Shown piece after piece: positions 10,177-21,200 of a stretch of 64,000 nt of DNA (position 1 is its first letter; each line of letters starts with the position of its first letter). Origin of the DNA: Fomes fomentarius (taxonomy: Eukaryota; Basidiomycota; Agaricomycetes; Polyporales; Polyporaceae); the NCBI GenBank assembly GCA_022606135.1, contig JABYQN010000011.1:2232001-2296000 (forward strand), read 5' to 3'. Both the position numbers and the translations under genes were made by a program. The notes beneath the pieces are model-generated. The model worked only from the letters and a program-made list of their open reading frames with translations. It was not told the DNA's origin and did not search any database.

Positions 10177-12222
10177 ATGGCCTCTGAAGAGAGCCCGCTG
10201 CTCGCACCACCATCAGCAGATCCGGAGATTGTGAAGCACGAACTCTTGTACCAGCGATTCTCTCCAAGCAAGAAACATGTTATCGTCGGCCTGATATCGT
10301 GGGCCGCAGTCATCCCATGTGAGTCCATAATCTGTGAATCTACGTTGTAGAAACAATATTGACGTGTGATATATCCACCCAATTCAGTCCTCGCGTCTGG
10401 CTCGTTCCTCCCATCCATCCCGCAGATTGCGCGGGACCTTGAATCCGACGGACCAGTGATCAGGTGCATTCGCTTATAGATCTTTCGCACCCATCGAGTA
10501 ATTGGCTAATCTTTGCACTTGACTAGCTTGGCTGTGAGTCTCTCACTTGCGGCGGCATCTGTCGGTAGCCTCACCTGGGCTACATATTCGGGAATTTGTA
10601 AGTCGTGTCGCTCGAGTCATCTTCGACCCACTGAGCATCACTGACATGATCCCTTCAGATGGTCGACGTGCCGTATTCCTGAGGTCTCTGCCATGCCTCA
10701 TCGTAGGCTCAGCAGGCGTTGCGACTGCACGCAGTGTTCTGGCGCTGATGCTCTGGCGAGTCATACAAGCACTTGGCGCTTCGAGCGGCATGTCCGTCGG
10801 GGCCGGCGTCATCGGAGACATCTACAAACTTGAGGAACGAGGACGTGCGATGGGTATCTTCTTCGGTGTGAGTCCCCTCCTCTTGCAAATACACAGAGCT
10901 CATCCAGTGTGCTCATGTCCCACCATGCAGGCTTCGCTATTTGGTCCCGCGATAGCCCCATTATGCGGCGGCTTGGCCACACACTACGCGTCATGGAGAT
11001 ACGCGCAGTGGGGCTTGTTCGTCATGGGCATTTTGGCATTCATCCCAGTATTTCTGTGGCTCCCTGAGACGCTCGATTCTGAAGTTCTAGAACGTCACAG
11101 GGGAAACAGTCATGGGCTCAAGTTCTTCATGGTCAACCCGTTTGCTAGTCTTTCGCTCTTGCGCAGCCCGAACATTCTGATCATTGTAAGTGAAGTTGAC
11201 CGAAACAGAAAAGGCTTGTGGAAATGGAAGCTGACTAACCTTCACTCCTTGTAGACCATAGCGGGGACCACTGCACTCTTGACGGATTTTGGTGAGCCAT
11301 GACAACAGACATTTGCGATCTCGATATTGACAACTTGCTAGTCCTCATGATTCCGCTCGCATACACGATCGTGAGCTAATAAATGTTCTGCGTTGTGCGC
11401 TCGATATTTACTTACGATGCGTACAGGGAAAGCAATACAACATCACAAACGAGGCCCTCATTGGAGCGTTCTTCCTCCCTTTAGGACTCGGCAACATCAG
11501 TTCGTCCTTCCACTCCTTAGCTACGTCCGCAGAAGTTACTCACCAAGCGAACGTTACGTAGTCGGAGCACCTCTCTCCGGTCATCTGTCGGATAGGACAG
11601 TTGTGACGTGGCGCAAGCGTCGTGGTGGCGTCTGGGTACCCGAGGACCGCCTGCGCCCAGCCCTCTGGGGCGCGGGTGTCTGTACCCCTTTGTCCGTCCT
11701 CCTGACAGGACTCACTATCAAGTACGTCCCGGGCACCCCTGGGATTGTACTGAACCTTATGTGGATGTTCCTGAATGGCATCGGCGTACGTGCTAGTCTT
11801 CTTGCTCACGATGATCGAGATGCTGAACCTATGATGACCTGCCTCTGTATCATCACACGCTCTAGGTGGACTTGACGTTGACTCCTGCCTCGGCGTACTA
11901 TGTCGACATCCTGCACTCGAAGAGCGCAGAGACGATGGCTGCCAGTGGGTCAGTATCACATGGCCCGCGTCCACATACGTGAATAATTCTTCTACTCACC
12001 TCATCATTCGCCTTGCCTTGCAGAGCGTTCCGCACACTGATCACCGCACTGATCACCACTGTGATGTTGCCGCTCATCAACACGATTGGCGTCACCGCGA
12101 CGGATACGCTGTTTGCCCTCTTTGCATGGGCGGGCTTCGGGTTGATTTTGCTGACCATCTGGTATGGAGACCGGATGCGCGCATGGGTGGACGTCGGCTA
12201 CTCCACCATGCGGGACAACTAG
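10177..12222 (+). CDS. Major facilitator superfamily transporter, DHA1-type
   Basis: Eleven exons close in phase and give 465 residues: 10177-10318, 10388-10463, 10527-10597, 10659-10867, 10931-11185, 11255-11291, 11342-11370, 11427-11499, 11562-11785, 11866-11948 and 12024-12222. The start is the ATG in CCAACCATGG, leading into MASEESPLLAP, a hydrophilic tail typical of this group. TM segments are evident throughout. WATYSGYGRRAVFL is the motif-A loop between TM2 and TM3; RVIQALGASSGMSVG and ASLFGPAIAPLCGG are the TM4 and TM5 (motif C, antiporter) regions; WLPETLDSE begins the central loop. This places it with proton-coupled drug and polyamine exporters of the plasma membrane. Two exons are only 37 and 29 bases. 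No disabling change is seen. Substrate cannot be told from sequence. Confidence 0.93.
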
Positions 12223-12512
12223 CAGCTTTGTTACGTGGACGTGGAAACCTTTGGGGATTGGTGCATACTAGACACGAGTCACGAACGCCACGAATAGAGA
12301 ACGAATACAAACGGTTTCGAGTGCGGGTACTAGTTGACATCATCCTCAGCGACGCTGTCGCATTTTTACAACAGGAACGAAAGCCTGAAGGCCTATCTCT
12401 GTAAGCTGCACACTTTGTTTCACCCGGAAACTAGAGCACTGCAGTACTGGTAGGTTGTCTCTACAAGGAGGTCTCTACTACAGCCAGCGGAACTGAGGCT
12501 CAATATCGACGC

Positions 12513-13552
12513 TTAGCGGCACCATCCATTCTTCATCTGTGTAAGTATCCAATTGATCCTGTCCTTGTCCAGTTCGTGCCCATGCCTGGGGCTGACATTC
12601 GTTAACACTGCGTCCTCCAGGTCAATCAGCCGGTACTTGAACACGCGGTTGAGCAGCGGAGACGGCAAGCTCGGCAATCCCGGCGGGGACTTCGGTGCGT
12701 ACACGATGTTGCTGTACCTCCAGTCCCCGAAAAATACCCCGTAATCGTAAAGTTCTTGGTCCATCTCATACAAGGCCCCCCTGCGAGAGCGAGAGTCAGT
12801 TAACAAGTGGCTACTGGAGAGTATGAAACACACGGAGACGACTCACTTGAGATCCTTCGGGACAGGAGCGCAGGAAACATGCCCTCCCACACGCTCCAGC
12901 AAGAGCACGGTGAGAGTCGCACGTTCGTTCGGTATGTCGAACTCATCCAGCTCCCTAGGATATGTCATCTCAGGCTCCCAGGGCTTCACCATGTACTCCA
13001 TCAGGTTCACGTGACGGCGAAAAAAACCGTAGCACCGCGGGATGACGGAGCCTTGCAGCGCCTGCAGACGCTTGTACATCGCGGCTTCATTACCAAGGTG
13101 GCGACCTTGGTGCTCGAGCGCAACCTTGAGGACAAGCTTCGGGATGTTCCATGGCTCGCCATTGAGCGGGGTGACTTTGAAGACGAGGTGACGCTCTCCT
13201 TCAGAGATGCACGCGCCGAGCTTCAGAATCAGCTCGAAGTCGGTGTCCGGGGGGTCGGGTGGCGCAGGAGTGACAGTTGGATAAGGGATGTAAGAGAGGT
13301 ACTGGCGATTGCTCCCCGAACAATATGTGAGATCGACATCTTCTGCGGGCTTGTCGTACTCGTCGCGCAGAATAGAGAGGTCGAGGTCGGCGCCGTTGTT
13401 ATTGACAATCAAGCCCCGGACAACGAGGGATGTGACCGTGTTTAGCTGCTGTAAGAGTACGCCCTGTCATAAGCCTCGCGCGGAACACGTATGATTGAGA
13501 CACGAACCAGGGGAGATATCAAGTTGGTTTCGCCACCAGTGCTTCGGTCCAT
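12513..13552 (-). CDS. Divergent protein-kinase-like protein, copy C (intact)
   Basis: Same three-exon layout as copy B: 13552-13508, 13463-12847 and 12780-12513, 309 residues, phases closing exactly. Introns have donors GTTCGT and GTGAGT. The protein keeps the same elements: LVLKVALEHQ (N-lobe lysine), GNEAAMYKRLQ (helix C glutamate), IPRCYGFFRRHVNLMEYM, LLLERVGGHV (hinge), GDWRYSNIVYAP (catalytic-loop-like D...N) and KYRLIDLEDA (DFG position). As in copy B, phenylalanine replaces the usual histidine. It differs from B by a few extra residues near DLTYCSGSNRQY and in the tail (VSPRHGHELDK). It is convergent with the transporter gene, 290 bases away. Two intact copies and one dead copy within 9 kb indicate recent local duplication. 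Biochemical activity is not predictable. Confidence 0.87.
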
Positions 13553-13720
13553 GATATATATACCCGTGGGCAAAGTGGTGGTGACTCAAATATAGCCTGA
13601 CAGAGAGTGATGGAGTGATTGAGTAAGTAGATTGCGAGCAGTATGACGGTCGTCAATGATCACTCGCGGGTTCAATGTTCAACGTTCAACTTCCTGGCGC
13701 CTGTGCCTATGCGGCTCCCA
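13553..13720 (-). promoter_or_regulatory. Upstream region shared by kinase-like copies
   Basis: Homologous to the DNA upstream of copies A and B. Shared pieces are TGACAGAGAGTGATGGAGTG, GCGAGCAGTAT and CTATGCGGCTCCCAC, all read on the plus strand. A TATATATA run ends only a few bases before the ATG, so it is too close to be an ordinary TATA box unless transcription starts further upstream than the gap allows. Function is inferred from conservation only. Confidence 0.45.
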
Positions 13721-13849
13721 CGCTTGGCTTCAATTGCGTGTCATAGTACTCTCTTCGTTCCAGGCTTGAACGACTTCTACTATCTTGAAGAAGTGTTCTG
13801 GTATTTTGGTTCTGGCCCGGGTTTGCGGGCAGAAAAGAATATCAGGCGC

Positions 13850-14660
13850 GCAAATGTGCTCAATCATGTCCCCGAGCTGCGGTCGGGGCACACCTCTGCC
13901 TTTCAGCTTACATATCAAGATCCAGCATTCAGTGACACAGATAGTCGAAGAGTGGGCCAGATGGCCCCCGTGGCCGGCTGGAAAAAGTACGAGACTGTAC
14001 CAATATCTCTCTCGCTTGTTCATGGCCGAGGCCTTAGAGCTGGGTTTAACGACAGTGCGCATCAAATGCGATGGTGAGGTGTATCACTTTGGATAGCGCA
14101 GAGCATCGCGAGGAAAGAGACTGCAGCGCGGACTCGGAGAGCGCGCGTCCGTGCGCCGTCTACCATTACGACACAATAGGATGCAGCTACCCGCGCACTA
14201 GACGTAGTGTCGGAGGGGTGTCGGAAGCGGAAGAAGACTCGACCGGAGGTCCCTGCGAGACGACGATCCATATGTATCGTCAGTAAGTATCTCATATACA
14301 AACAGTACACGTACAGTGGACCGGACCCAAGCCCTGGAGCATCGAGGCGTCTATAAGCAGCAAGAAAATATCACTCATCGGCTCACCAGCCAGGCACCAG
14401 CGGCGAGCCAAAGACGTCGCGGGAGTTTAGAGGCATTGTGCGAGCACTAAACACAGTTCCCTGTGAACACAGGCGGGTTCACGGCCAATGAGAACAGGGG
14501 GGCGCGTGAACGTTGCTCAATCCTCTGTCTTTGAGCTCCATCTACAGCGACTGACACCGCGGCAGTATGAATGTGAAAGCTAGAAGCGACGAGAACATGC
14601 ACGTTGAAGAGCGGTTGAGTCTCGAAGGGAGGTCTTTCACTGAGCACGGCACATATAACG
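13850..14660 (+). repeat. Dispersed repeat block R2, fragment
   Basis: Collinear with about 32300-33200 and 46070-47010. Anchors in order: GAGCTGCGGTCGGGGCACAC, CATTCAGTGACAC, CAGAGCATCGC, CGCGGACTCGG, and GCACTAGACGTAGTGTCGGA, which corresponds to the GCTAGAAGCAGCGTCGGAGA-like segment of the other copies. Divergence and many small gaps make it an old copy. Short open frames occur on both strands but none is shared by all copies. Confidence 0.7.
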
Positions 14661-14906
14661 CCTGAGCTGGAAGGAAACGTCTGAGTGGCTGGCCGGAAAG
14701 CTCATCAAGTGTGACGATCGCGCACTTCCGATTGTATCATCAGTTCTAAGAGTGGCTCACGTGACAGATCTCGGCCACAGCGGAGTTTCATAAACTGGTG
14801 GGAAATTAACCAGGATTAACAGGCTGAAGCTCGTATTCCCATCCGCTTCCCCCCTCCAAGAGATCCCCGGACTGCTACACTCACTCGCCTCGCTCCTCTG
14901 ACCCAT

Positions 14907-16380
14907 ATGTTTGTCCCTCTAGAGGTCTATGAGCACATAATCGACGCATGCTACGAGGAAACCTCGATCTACTAGTGGGGTGAGATAAACACGGACGCAT
15001 ATCGTACCTGGCTTCGCACTGCGCTTGTCTGCACCGATTGGCTCCCTCGCACTCGTTTCAACCTCTATCACGATGTCCGGATGCATCGTACCTCCAATTA
15101 TGACCTCCTTCTACGGACCCTTTCACACTCGCCCCATCTAGCTGATCTCATAAGAAGAGTTCACATAGTGTGGTTCGGACACGAGATATATACCTTCGGT
15201 GCTAGGCTGCTCAAACCTCAACTCTTGAAAAACTGCGAACACGTCTATCTCCAGGTGTCCGAGTGGCCGGCTTTGCCATATCGATATGCCAACATTGCCT
15301 TCTACCCTTTCCGCACATCGAACCTCACGCACTTCGTCGCCGAACTTCGGCATGATACCTGCTCTCCTATCATCCAATTTCTATACACCCTCCCTCTACT
15401 GCAGTACCTCGACTTGGAGTGCACTACTTCTGTCATCCATATTCCGGAGCGTTACCTACAAATATTGCACAAACGACCGTGTCCCTTCAATTGTCTGACA
15501 AACCTCAAACCATACGTGTGTCGCATAAATACCGCATACGGAATCACATGCAGGAGCTAACATATGTGCACCACTTTCAGCGTCCCAGCATGGCCTTCCC
15601 GCGGCTCATGTTTGGGCCCTCGTTGAAATATCTGCTATTGGGGGTTCGCTTTGGAATCTCAGGTAAAATCTGATTTAAACCCCAATCGGTGACCTCCCCT
15701 CTGATACTACTTATAGACTCTGTCATGCAGGCCATTCGATCCCTTCGACAGTTACAGAACCTGGATCTTTGGTCTACATTGTCACGATCAGCTCCATCCG
15801 CAATGGCGCCGACAGAGTCTCAGGCATGGCGCATACAGAACCTTCTCTCGGTTCTACACGCTATCCAGACGCCAGAACGACTCATGCAGCTTACGATCCA
15901 CTTCGATGCTCTGGAAAGAGAACGGTTTACATACTTCATCGACCGCGACAGCTTCCTGAACAACGTTCTTGGTTGCAACGAGATGAAGGACGCTCTCCGG
16001 CAATTTCCCGAACTCCGTCGCATCTCTTTTTTATTGTTCGAGAACGACACATGCTACAGCAAGGGATGGTGGAAGACGGAGATAGAGAGCCGGTTGCAGA
16101 CCGACCTGCACGCTGCCATTTCAGTCGAACTTGATGTCCTCAAAGGTATGTGGTCCAGCGCTGTCCGAGGCACCATGACACGATCATGATCTATGACCAT
16201 GAGGATACAGGCTCGGACCTCTTATGGTGCACCGAGGCTGAGATTGACAAAATCCGTTCCCGGAGAAAGAAGGAGCAGGAATCTCTTTCAAGTGACGATA
16301 CCAATCTGTCGTCATATGAACCTGGTTATGGTGCATCAAGTATCGTCGGTCGACGAAGACCGTTCATCAGACGGAAGTGA
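14907..16380 (+). pseudogene. F-box/LRR-like protein, intact splicing but one nonsense codon
   Basis: Four exons, 14907-15515, 15581-15662, 15717-16145 and 16211-16380, join in phase to 430 codons with normal splice sites (GTGTGT, GTAAAA, GTATGT donors; a GCTAAC branch point in intron 1). The N-terminus MFVPLEVYEHIIDACYEE is an F-box-like motif, followed by TALVCTDWLPRTRFNLYHD. The remainder has leucine-rich strand and helix units (LLQYLDLECTTS, LQNLDLW, RLMQLTIHFDAL), as in basidiomycete F-box proteins, and a basic tail GRRRPFIRRK. Codon 23 is TAG (14973-14975). Everything else is open, so it is either a very young pseudogene, a base error, or a protein starting at the later ATG 15081. Intact members would recruit targets to an SCF ubiquitin ligase. 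Confidence 0.78.
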
Positions 16381-16979
16381 CCACATACCAAGTGAAAGCT
16401 CAGCCGCACAGTATCCACGCTCCGTGATCAATGGAGCTCCAGACTGAGAATCATGTTCTCATAGTCGAGTATCTTCGGTTCTCCTCTCCCGTGCAGACTT
16501 TGAACGTTTGAACGTTAACAGTCAGCCCCGTCCCAGTACGTTTTCGCATATCACCCTTGCCGACTAGGTCCTCATCATGTCTATCTAGTTTTTTCGCTTC
16601 CACATCCCCCGTCCCCTCCATCGAAACCCACCCATTGCTCTCCGATTACTCCGCTGCTGCGTCAACCCCGAATCGTCATTGATATCTGTCTCCCCTCAGT
16701 TTGTTACACCTCGTCTTGTCTCGCTCTTATGGAACTATCGTATATGCTTCCTATCTCAACGCTCTGCAAGATTGATCTTCCTACCATGATGCTCTCTGTA
16801 CTATTTCCCCCCGGTTCCTCTTCGCGTCAACTCTACGTTTCGGTGTTGTCTTCTCCGAGTCGGTTCCGTCTGCTTCTTGACTCTGATCCGTAGTGTTGCT
16901 GCCATCGCCTCCCTGTACAAGTCGCATCATACTCTCGCTTCCGTCTCTTCGTCGAGCTGAGAAGGCTCTGAGGACTGCC

Positions 16980-18060
16980 AATAAGGTACTCGCTTGCTAA
17001 GAGAGAGATCGGGGGAAGGTTCGTGCGCCGCAGACAAGCTGAACAGAACACGAGAGTGAGATCAAGCAGTCGCGACTGTGCTCCGCCACGCCCGTGGAAC
17101 CTTCCGTGTCTACGTCTGAGCTGCGAAAGCCCAAAAGGAGCCCCGTCGTCGGGCGCGCAGTTATAGTCAAGTTCCCATCTAGGAAGGTGTTCCGGTCCGA
17201 ATCCTCGACGCGCCGCCCCACGGCTTGCTTGGTTACAGGCTGAGAACGGATGGCCATGCGAAGGTTGGGCGGCGTGCATCGGTCAGGGGAGCAACATTCA
17301 GTGGGTGGAAGAGAAGACATGCTGTGTGGTTGTCGGTGTTTCCTCTTCGAGCCGTGCTTCGCTCTCAGGATAGAACAGGGACAGGATGCTTACTAGATAC
17401 CAAGTAGTCCCGCCGCCGTGCGATGGTGGACGTGCGAGTGCGAACGCTGGGGGCGGATGCGGACCGAGCAATCGCGGTCATAGCCCACGCCAAGCGCGTT
17501 CATTGTTGACTTCGGTGTCTCGGCCTCGACGTGAAGGTACAGTGAATGTATGCTGAGCCCTCGACTCGGAGATGGCGTCCTTCCTCTTCGCACTCTCCGA
17601 AGAGATCTCGCCAAGGATTAGGATTGTGTTCGCGCGGTCGTGCGCTCGATCATGCACAAAGTGTATGGACGAACCTCCGTCTTGTTCATCCAAGAATAGA
17701 CCTCACAAGATTCGACAGTTCCCCGACACGCCGGCGAGCGCAGTGTGCGCGGTTCAGGCAGGGAGATTCCATACCGTCCAAGACCCTTGAAGGTAGCTTT
17801 CATACCGGCTAGCCCGGATGCGCGCACTCACTCTCCGCCTGCCAAGACCATTGCAAGGAGAGAGGGCGCGAAGTTCGTGTACTCGGCGCGGACAACTGTG
17901 GTCGAGCCGTGGACCTCGCGCTGGGATTGGATTGAGTTCGGGGGTTCTGAGCAAACAGTTGACAGTGCTGCAGACCAGAGAGCGGGTGGCGAGTGGATGC
18001 ATTGTCGGCCCGTCCCCGGTATGACATCATCGCAGTTCCGCATCTTTTGGTCTTTGACTG
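16980..18060 (+). repeat. Dispersed repeat block R3, long copy
   Basis: Collinear with 49760-51010 over its whole length. Shared anchors in order: GTACTCGCTTGCT, AGGAGCCCCG, CATCTAGGAAGG, TTCCGGTCCGAATCCTCGAC, GCATGCGAAGGTTGGG-like, CGTCCAAGACCCTT and GAGAGGGCGCGAA. On the minus strand a frame reading RGAARRGFGPE and LPRW is open in both copies, but a one-base offset interrupts its agreement further on. I annotate it as repeat, not gene. Confidence 0.75.
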
Positions 18061-18272
18061 TCGAGTTGTAAGTCGCTCTTTTGGTGGACAAGTCGCCCTT
18101 GTCAGATGAGATACTCCGGCAAGAAAATGAATGAGGAAAAGCACCATGGTGACAATCTGCACAAGAAGAAGACACAATATGATACAGTGGCAGATGCACA
18201 AGTAGTAGCGATGTTCGTGCATGTGAGTAGTTTACACAAGGATACGCACTTATACAAGATCTGGGCCGCTCT

Positions 18273-21200
18273 TTACTCGTCCTGATTCCAGGAGTAAAAG
18301 CCAGTGGAGACACCCTGTCTCTTCGCGATAGCCTCCAATTCCTTGTTACGCGTGTTCGACGAGTCGATGTGGTGGCTCGTGCCGCCAATAGGCGCCTTGC
18401 ACTCGGGGCACCGAGCTCTCTCCATAGCACCACCGCACTGCGCAAAGCACGGTCAGTCTTGTAGCGTGCAATATGCTCGATGATCACTGGCGCGTACCTC
18501 TGTGATGACGAATGTATGCCCATTCTGGCAGTTGTAGAAGTGGCCGCGATACTCTGCGCGCGTAACAAGTTTAGTAGTAGGAACAGAGACAGAGTGTCGA
18601 CGACCGTCGGAAGAATGAATGGACGCACTGAAGTTGAACGACCGCACAATATCCTCCAGCTCCTGCGTAGACAGCGGCTGGTACGTGCCACCCTTGGTGA
18701 TGTACTCCTCGAGCGTGTCACATTCGCCCCGCCACGTCTCCACTTTCTTCCGACAGTTCTCGCCCAACCATTCTCGCTCTTCCGCCTGGTCCTTCAACGT
18801 CAAAGCCGGCGGCAAGCCCCGGAGATACGCCTGCTGTACATGATTCGAGCTCTGGAGCATGAGATTCTTATAGGTCTTGACTCTCTTCGCGAGCTTGTCT
18901 CGTGCATCCGCATCGAACGCGTCGGTCCTGACCAGCTCCTCGCGCGTACACGTCGTCTCCCACCTGAACTGCTCGAACGCGAAGCGGAGCCGGTGGACAG
19001 AGGCCCGCACAACCTGTCGAGACGCGGAAGACTCCCTCGCCAGATTCGCCGCCTTCTCGCAGTCCGTGACGCACGACCGGTAGACGAAGGTGACGAAGGA
19101 CACCCACTGCGCGCGATGGTCCAAGTTTACGGCGTCCGGTTGCTTGGCACTCGCGCTGAGCGGAAGTCCGGCGACGCGCGATTGCGCGAGCTGCGCGATG
19201 AGCGCGCGGATCTCGAGCGTAAGGAAGAACGCCTCGATCTGGAAGCGGACGTCCGCCTTTGGAGGCGGCTGGCCGATCTTGTGGTCGACGATGGCGAGTG
19301 CGAGCGGTTCTGGAGCCTCGACTGCTCTTGCGGGGTCGTTCGCGATCTCTTGCATCTCGAGGCGGTAGAGAGTCGTTAGCGCTGCCTCGTACGCCTTGAC
19401 GTGCGCACCACGTGTGGCTGCAACCTTCTCGATTCGTCGATAGATAGTGACGATAGGCTTCACGATCTTGTACCACGCCCGCGCCTCCTCCAACACAATC
19501 CCGTGGACCTTCTGCATCCCCTCCTGGTCAAGCGCCTTCGAGGGTAAGGGACCGTTGATCTCCGCGTAATTGGTCTCTTTCGGTTTTGCAGGCTCCTTAG
19601 AGACCTCGGTCGGCTGGAACTCCAGCTTCTTCGCCTGCTCGTGAGCAGCGGTCATCTCGGATGTGAATTGAGTGATCCCAGGGCTGCACTGCTCCAACTG
19701 GCGCGACATCGTTCCGGCGACGTTCTGCTCGAGGATGTCCAGTGTCGCGCGCTTGGTCACTCTTCCGTACCGGAGCGCGGTGATCGGGCCTCGACAAGTC
19801 GGGCAGGTCGGCGGAGTCTGATAATTGACCGGCGGGGCCTTCGTGGAGAGGAAGCGGCCCATCTCGTCGACGTTGTAGAACGCGTTCATGTTGCAGTGTC
19901 CGTCGAGTGTCTCTGCCGTGAACATGTGCCCGCAAGCGAGGGTGATGAGGCGGTCGCTGATGTCCGTGGAGTTCAGGTCGATGTCCGAGAGGCGTCGCTG
20001 AAGAATGAAGTCGACGATGTCGGCCTGTTGCTCCGCTGGTAGACATGCGACGCATTTCTGGACGTTGCATGGCTCGCCGCACACTTAAATATATGCGATC
20101 AGGTGAGGACACCAACAGGCCAATACATGGCTTACCAGATGGACATGGATGTCCGCATTTCAGGATCTTGGGGCAGGGCTCGTCGCATGGCAAGCGGGAG
20201 CAGATCTATTAGAGGAAGTGAGTTGCCTATGTCTATCCTGTTGTGAAAACGACGTACCGAGCCACACAAGACTGGGCATGCCATGTGAGCGCACAGCCAG
20301 CTGCACGGCTCCATGCAGGGCGCACAAGGTTCCGAGCATGGCTTCGTACACTTATGATGCTCGCACTGCTGACGACATGGCTGGCGGCAGGACGAGTTAC
20401 AGTCAGTATCCTTCGAGTGGCACTGTATGCCGCACTTGTGCTCGCAATAGAGCAGGCGTTCGCAGGGGTGCCCGATATGGTGGGTGCGGGCGACTGTGCC
20501 AATCGTCTGAACCTGTGTCTGCTGGATGGTGAGCGAGCGACAGCTTGAGCAGGTTGCTTTGCACGTCTTCGTGCAGCAAGGAAGAGTGCCTGAGCACTGC
20601 TCCATGCATGAGACAATACTCGGGTCTCTGTGGCACGCCGTCGAGGCCGAATGCTCGCAACCAGGAAGCTTCTTGACGACCTGCTTTTGACACTTCACCG
20701 ACTGAAGCTTCTCGAGCGTGTGACTGATATTGCGAACACGCGTGAGCGCAGCTTGAACACATTGGTGATTAGATGATTGTACTCACCAGGGCACCTTGGC
20801 TGCTACATGACCGCAAGGTAGAAGAACATTGTACATGGGGAACTCGCAATCGCCGCACTCATCTGAGCATCGCTTGGAACAGGGATGCTTTCGCGGGCAA
20901 GGCGTTCGACTGCAAGGAGCGGTACACAGCGTGCTCCGATGGTTGTCCAGGGCAGCGTGGCACTTGACGATGGCTCAGCAATATCCAACGGTTCTCTGTG
21001 TAGTGGCATACGTACAACAGAAGGACAGATATGTCCACACGCAAGGCGTGCACCACACGGAAGAGTACACCCACCGACCGGTGCATAGAGAGGGATCTCG
21101 CCCGGTTCGGAGATCAGTCTGGCCTGCTCGGGGTGCCTTGGACACACAATGGGGAGTGCGGGACCAATCTGGTCCCTATCCTCCATCTCGTCAAGAATGG

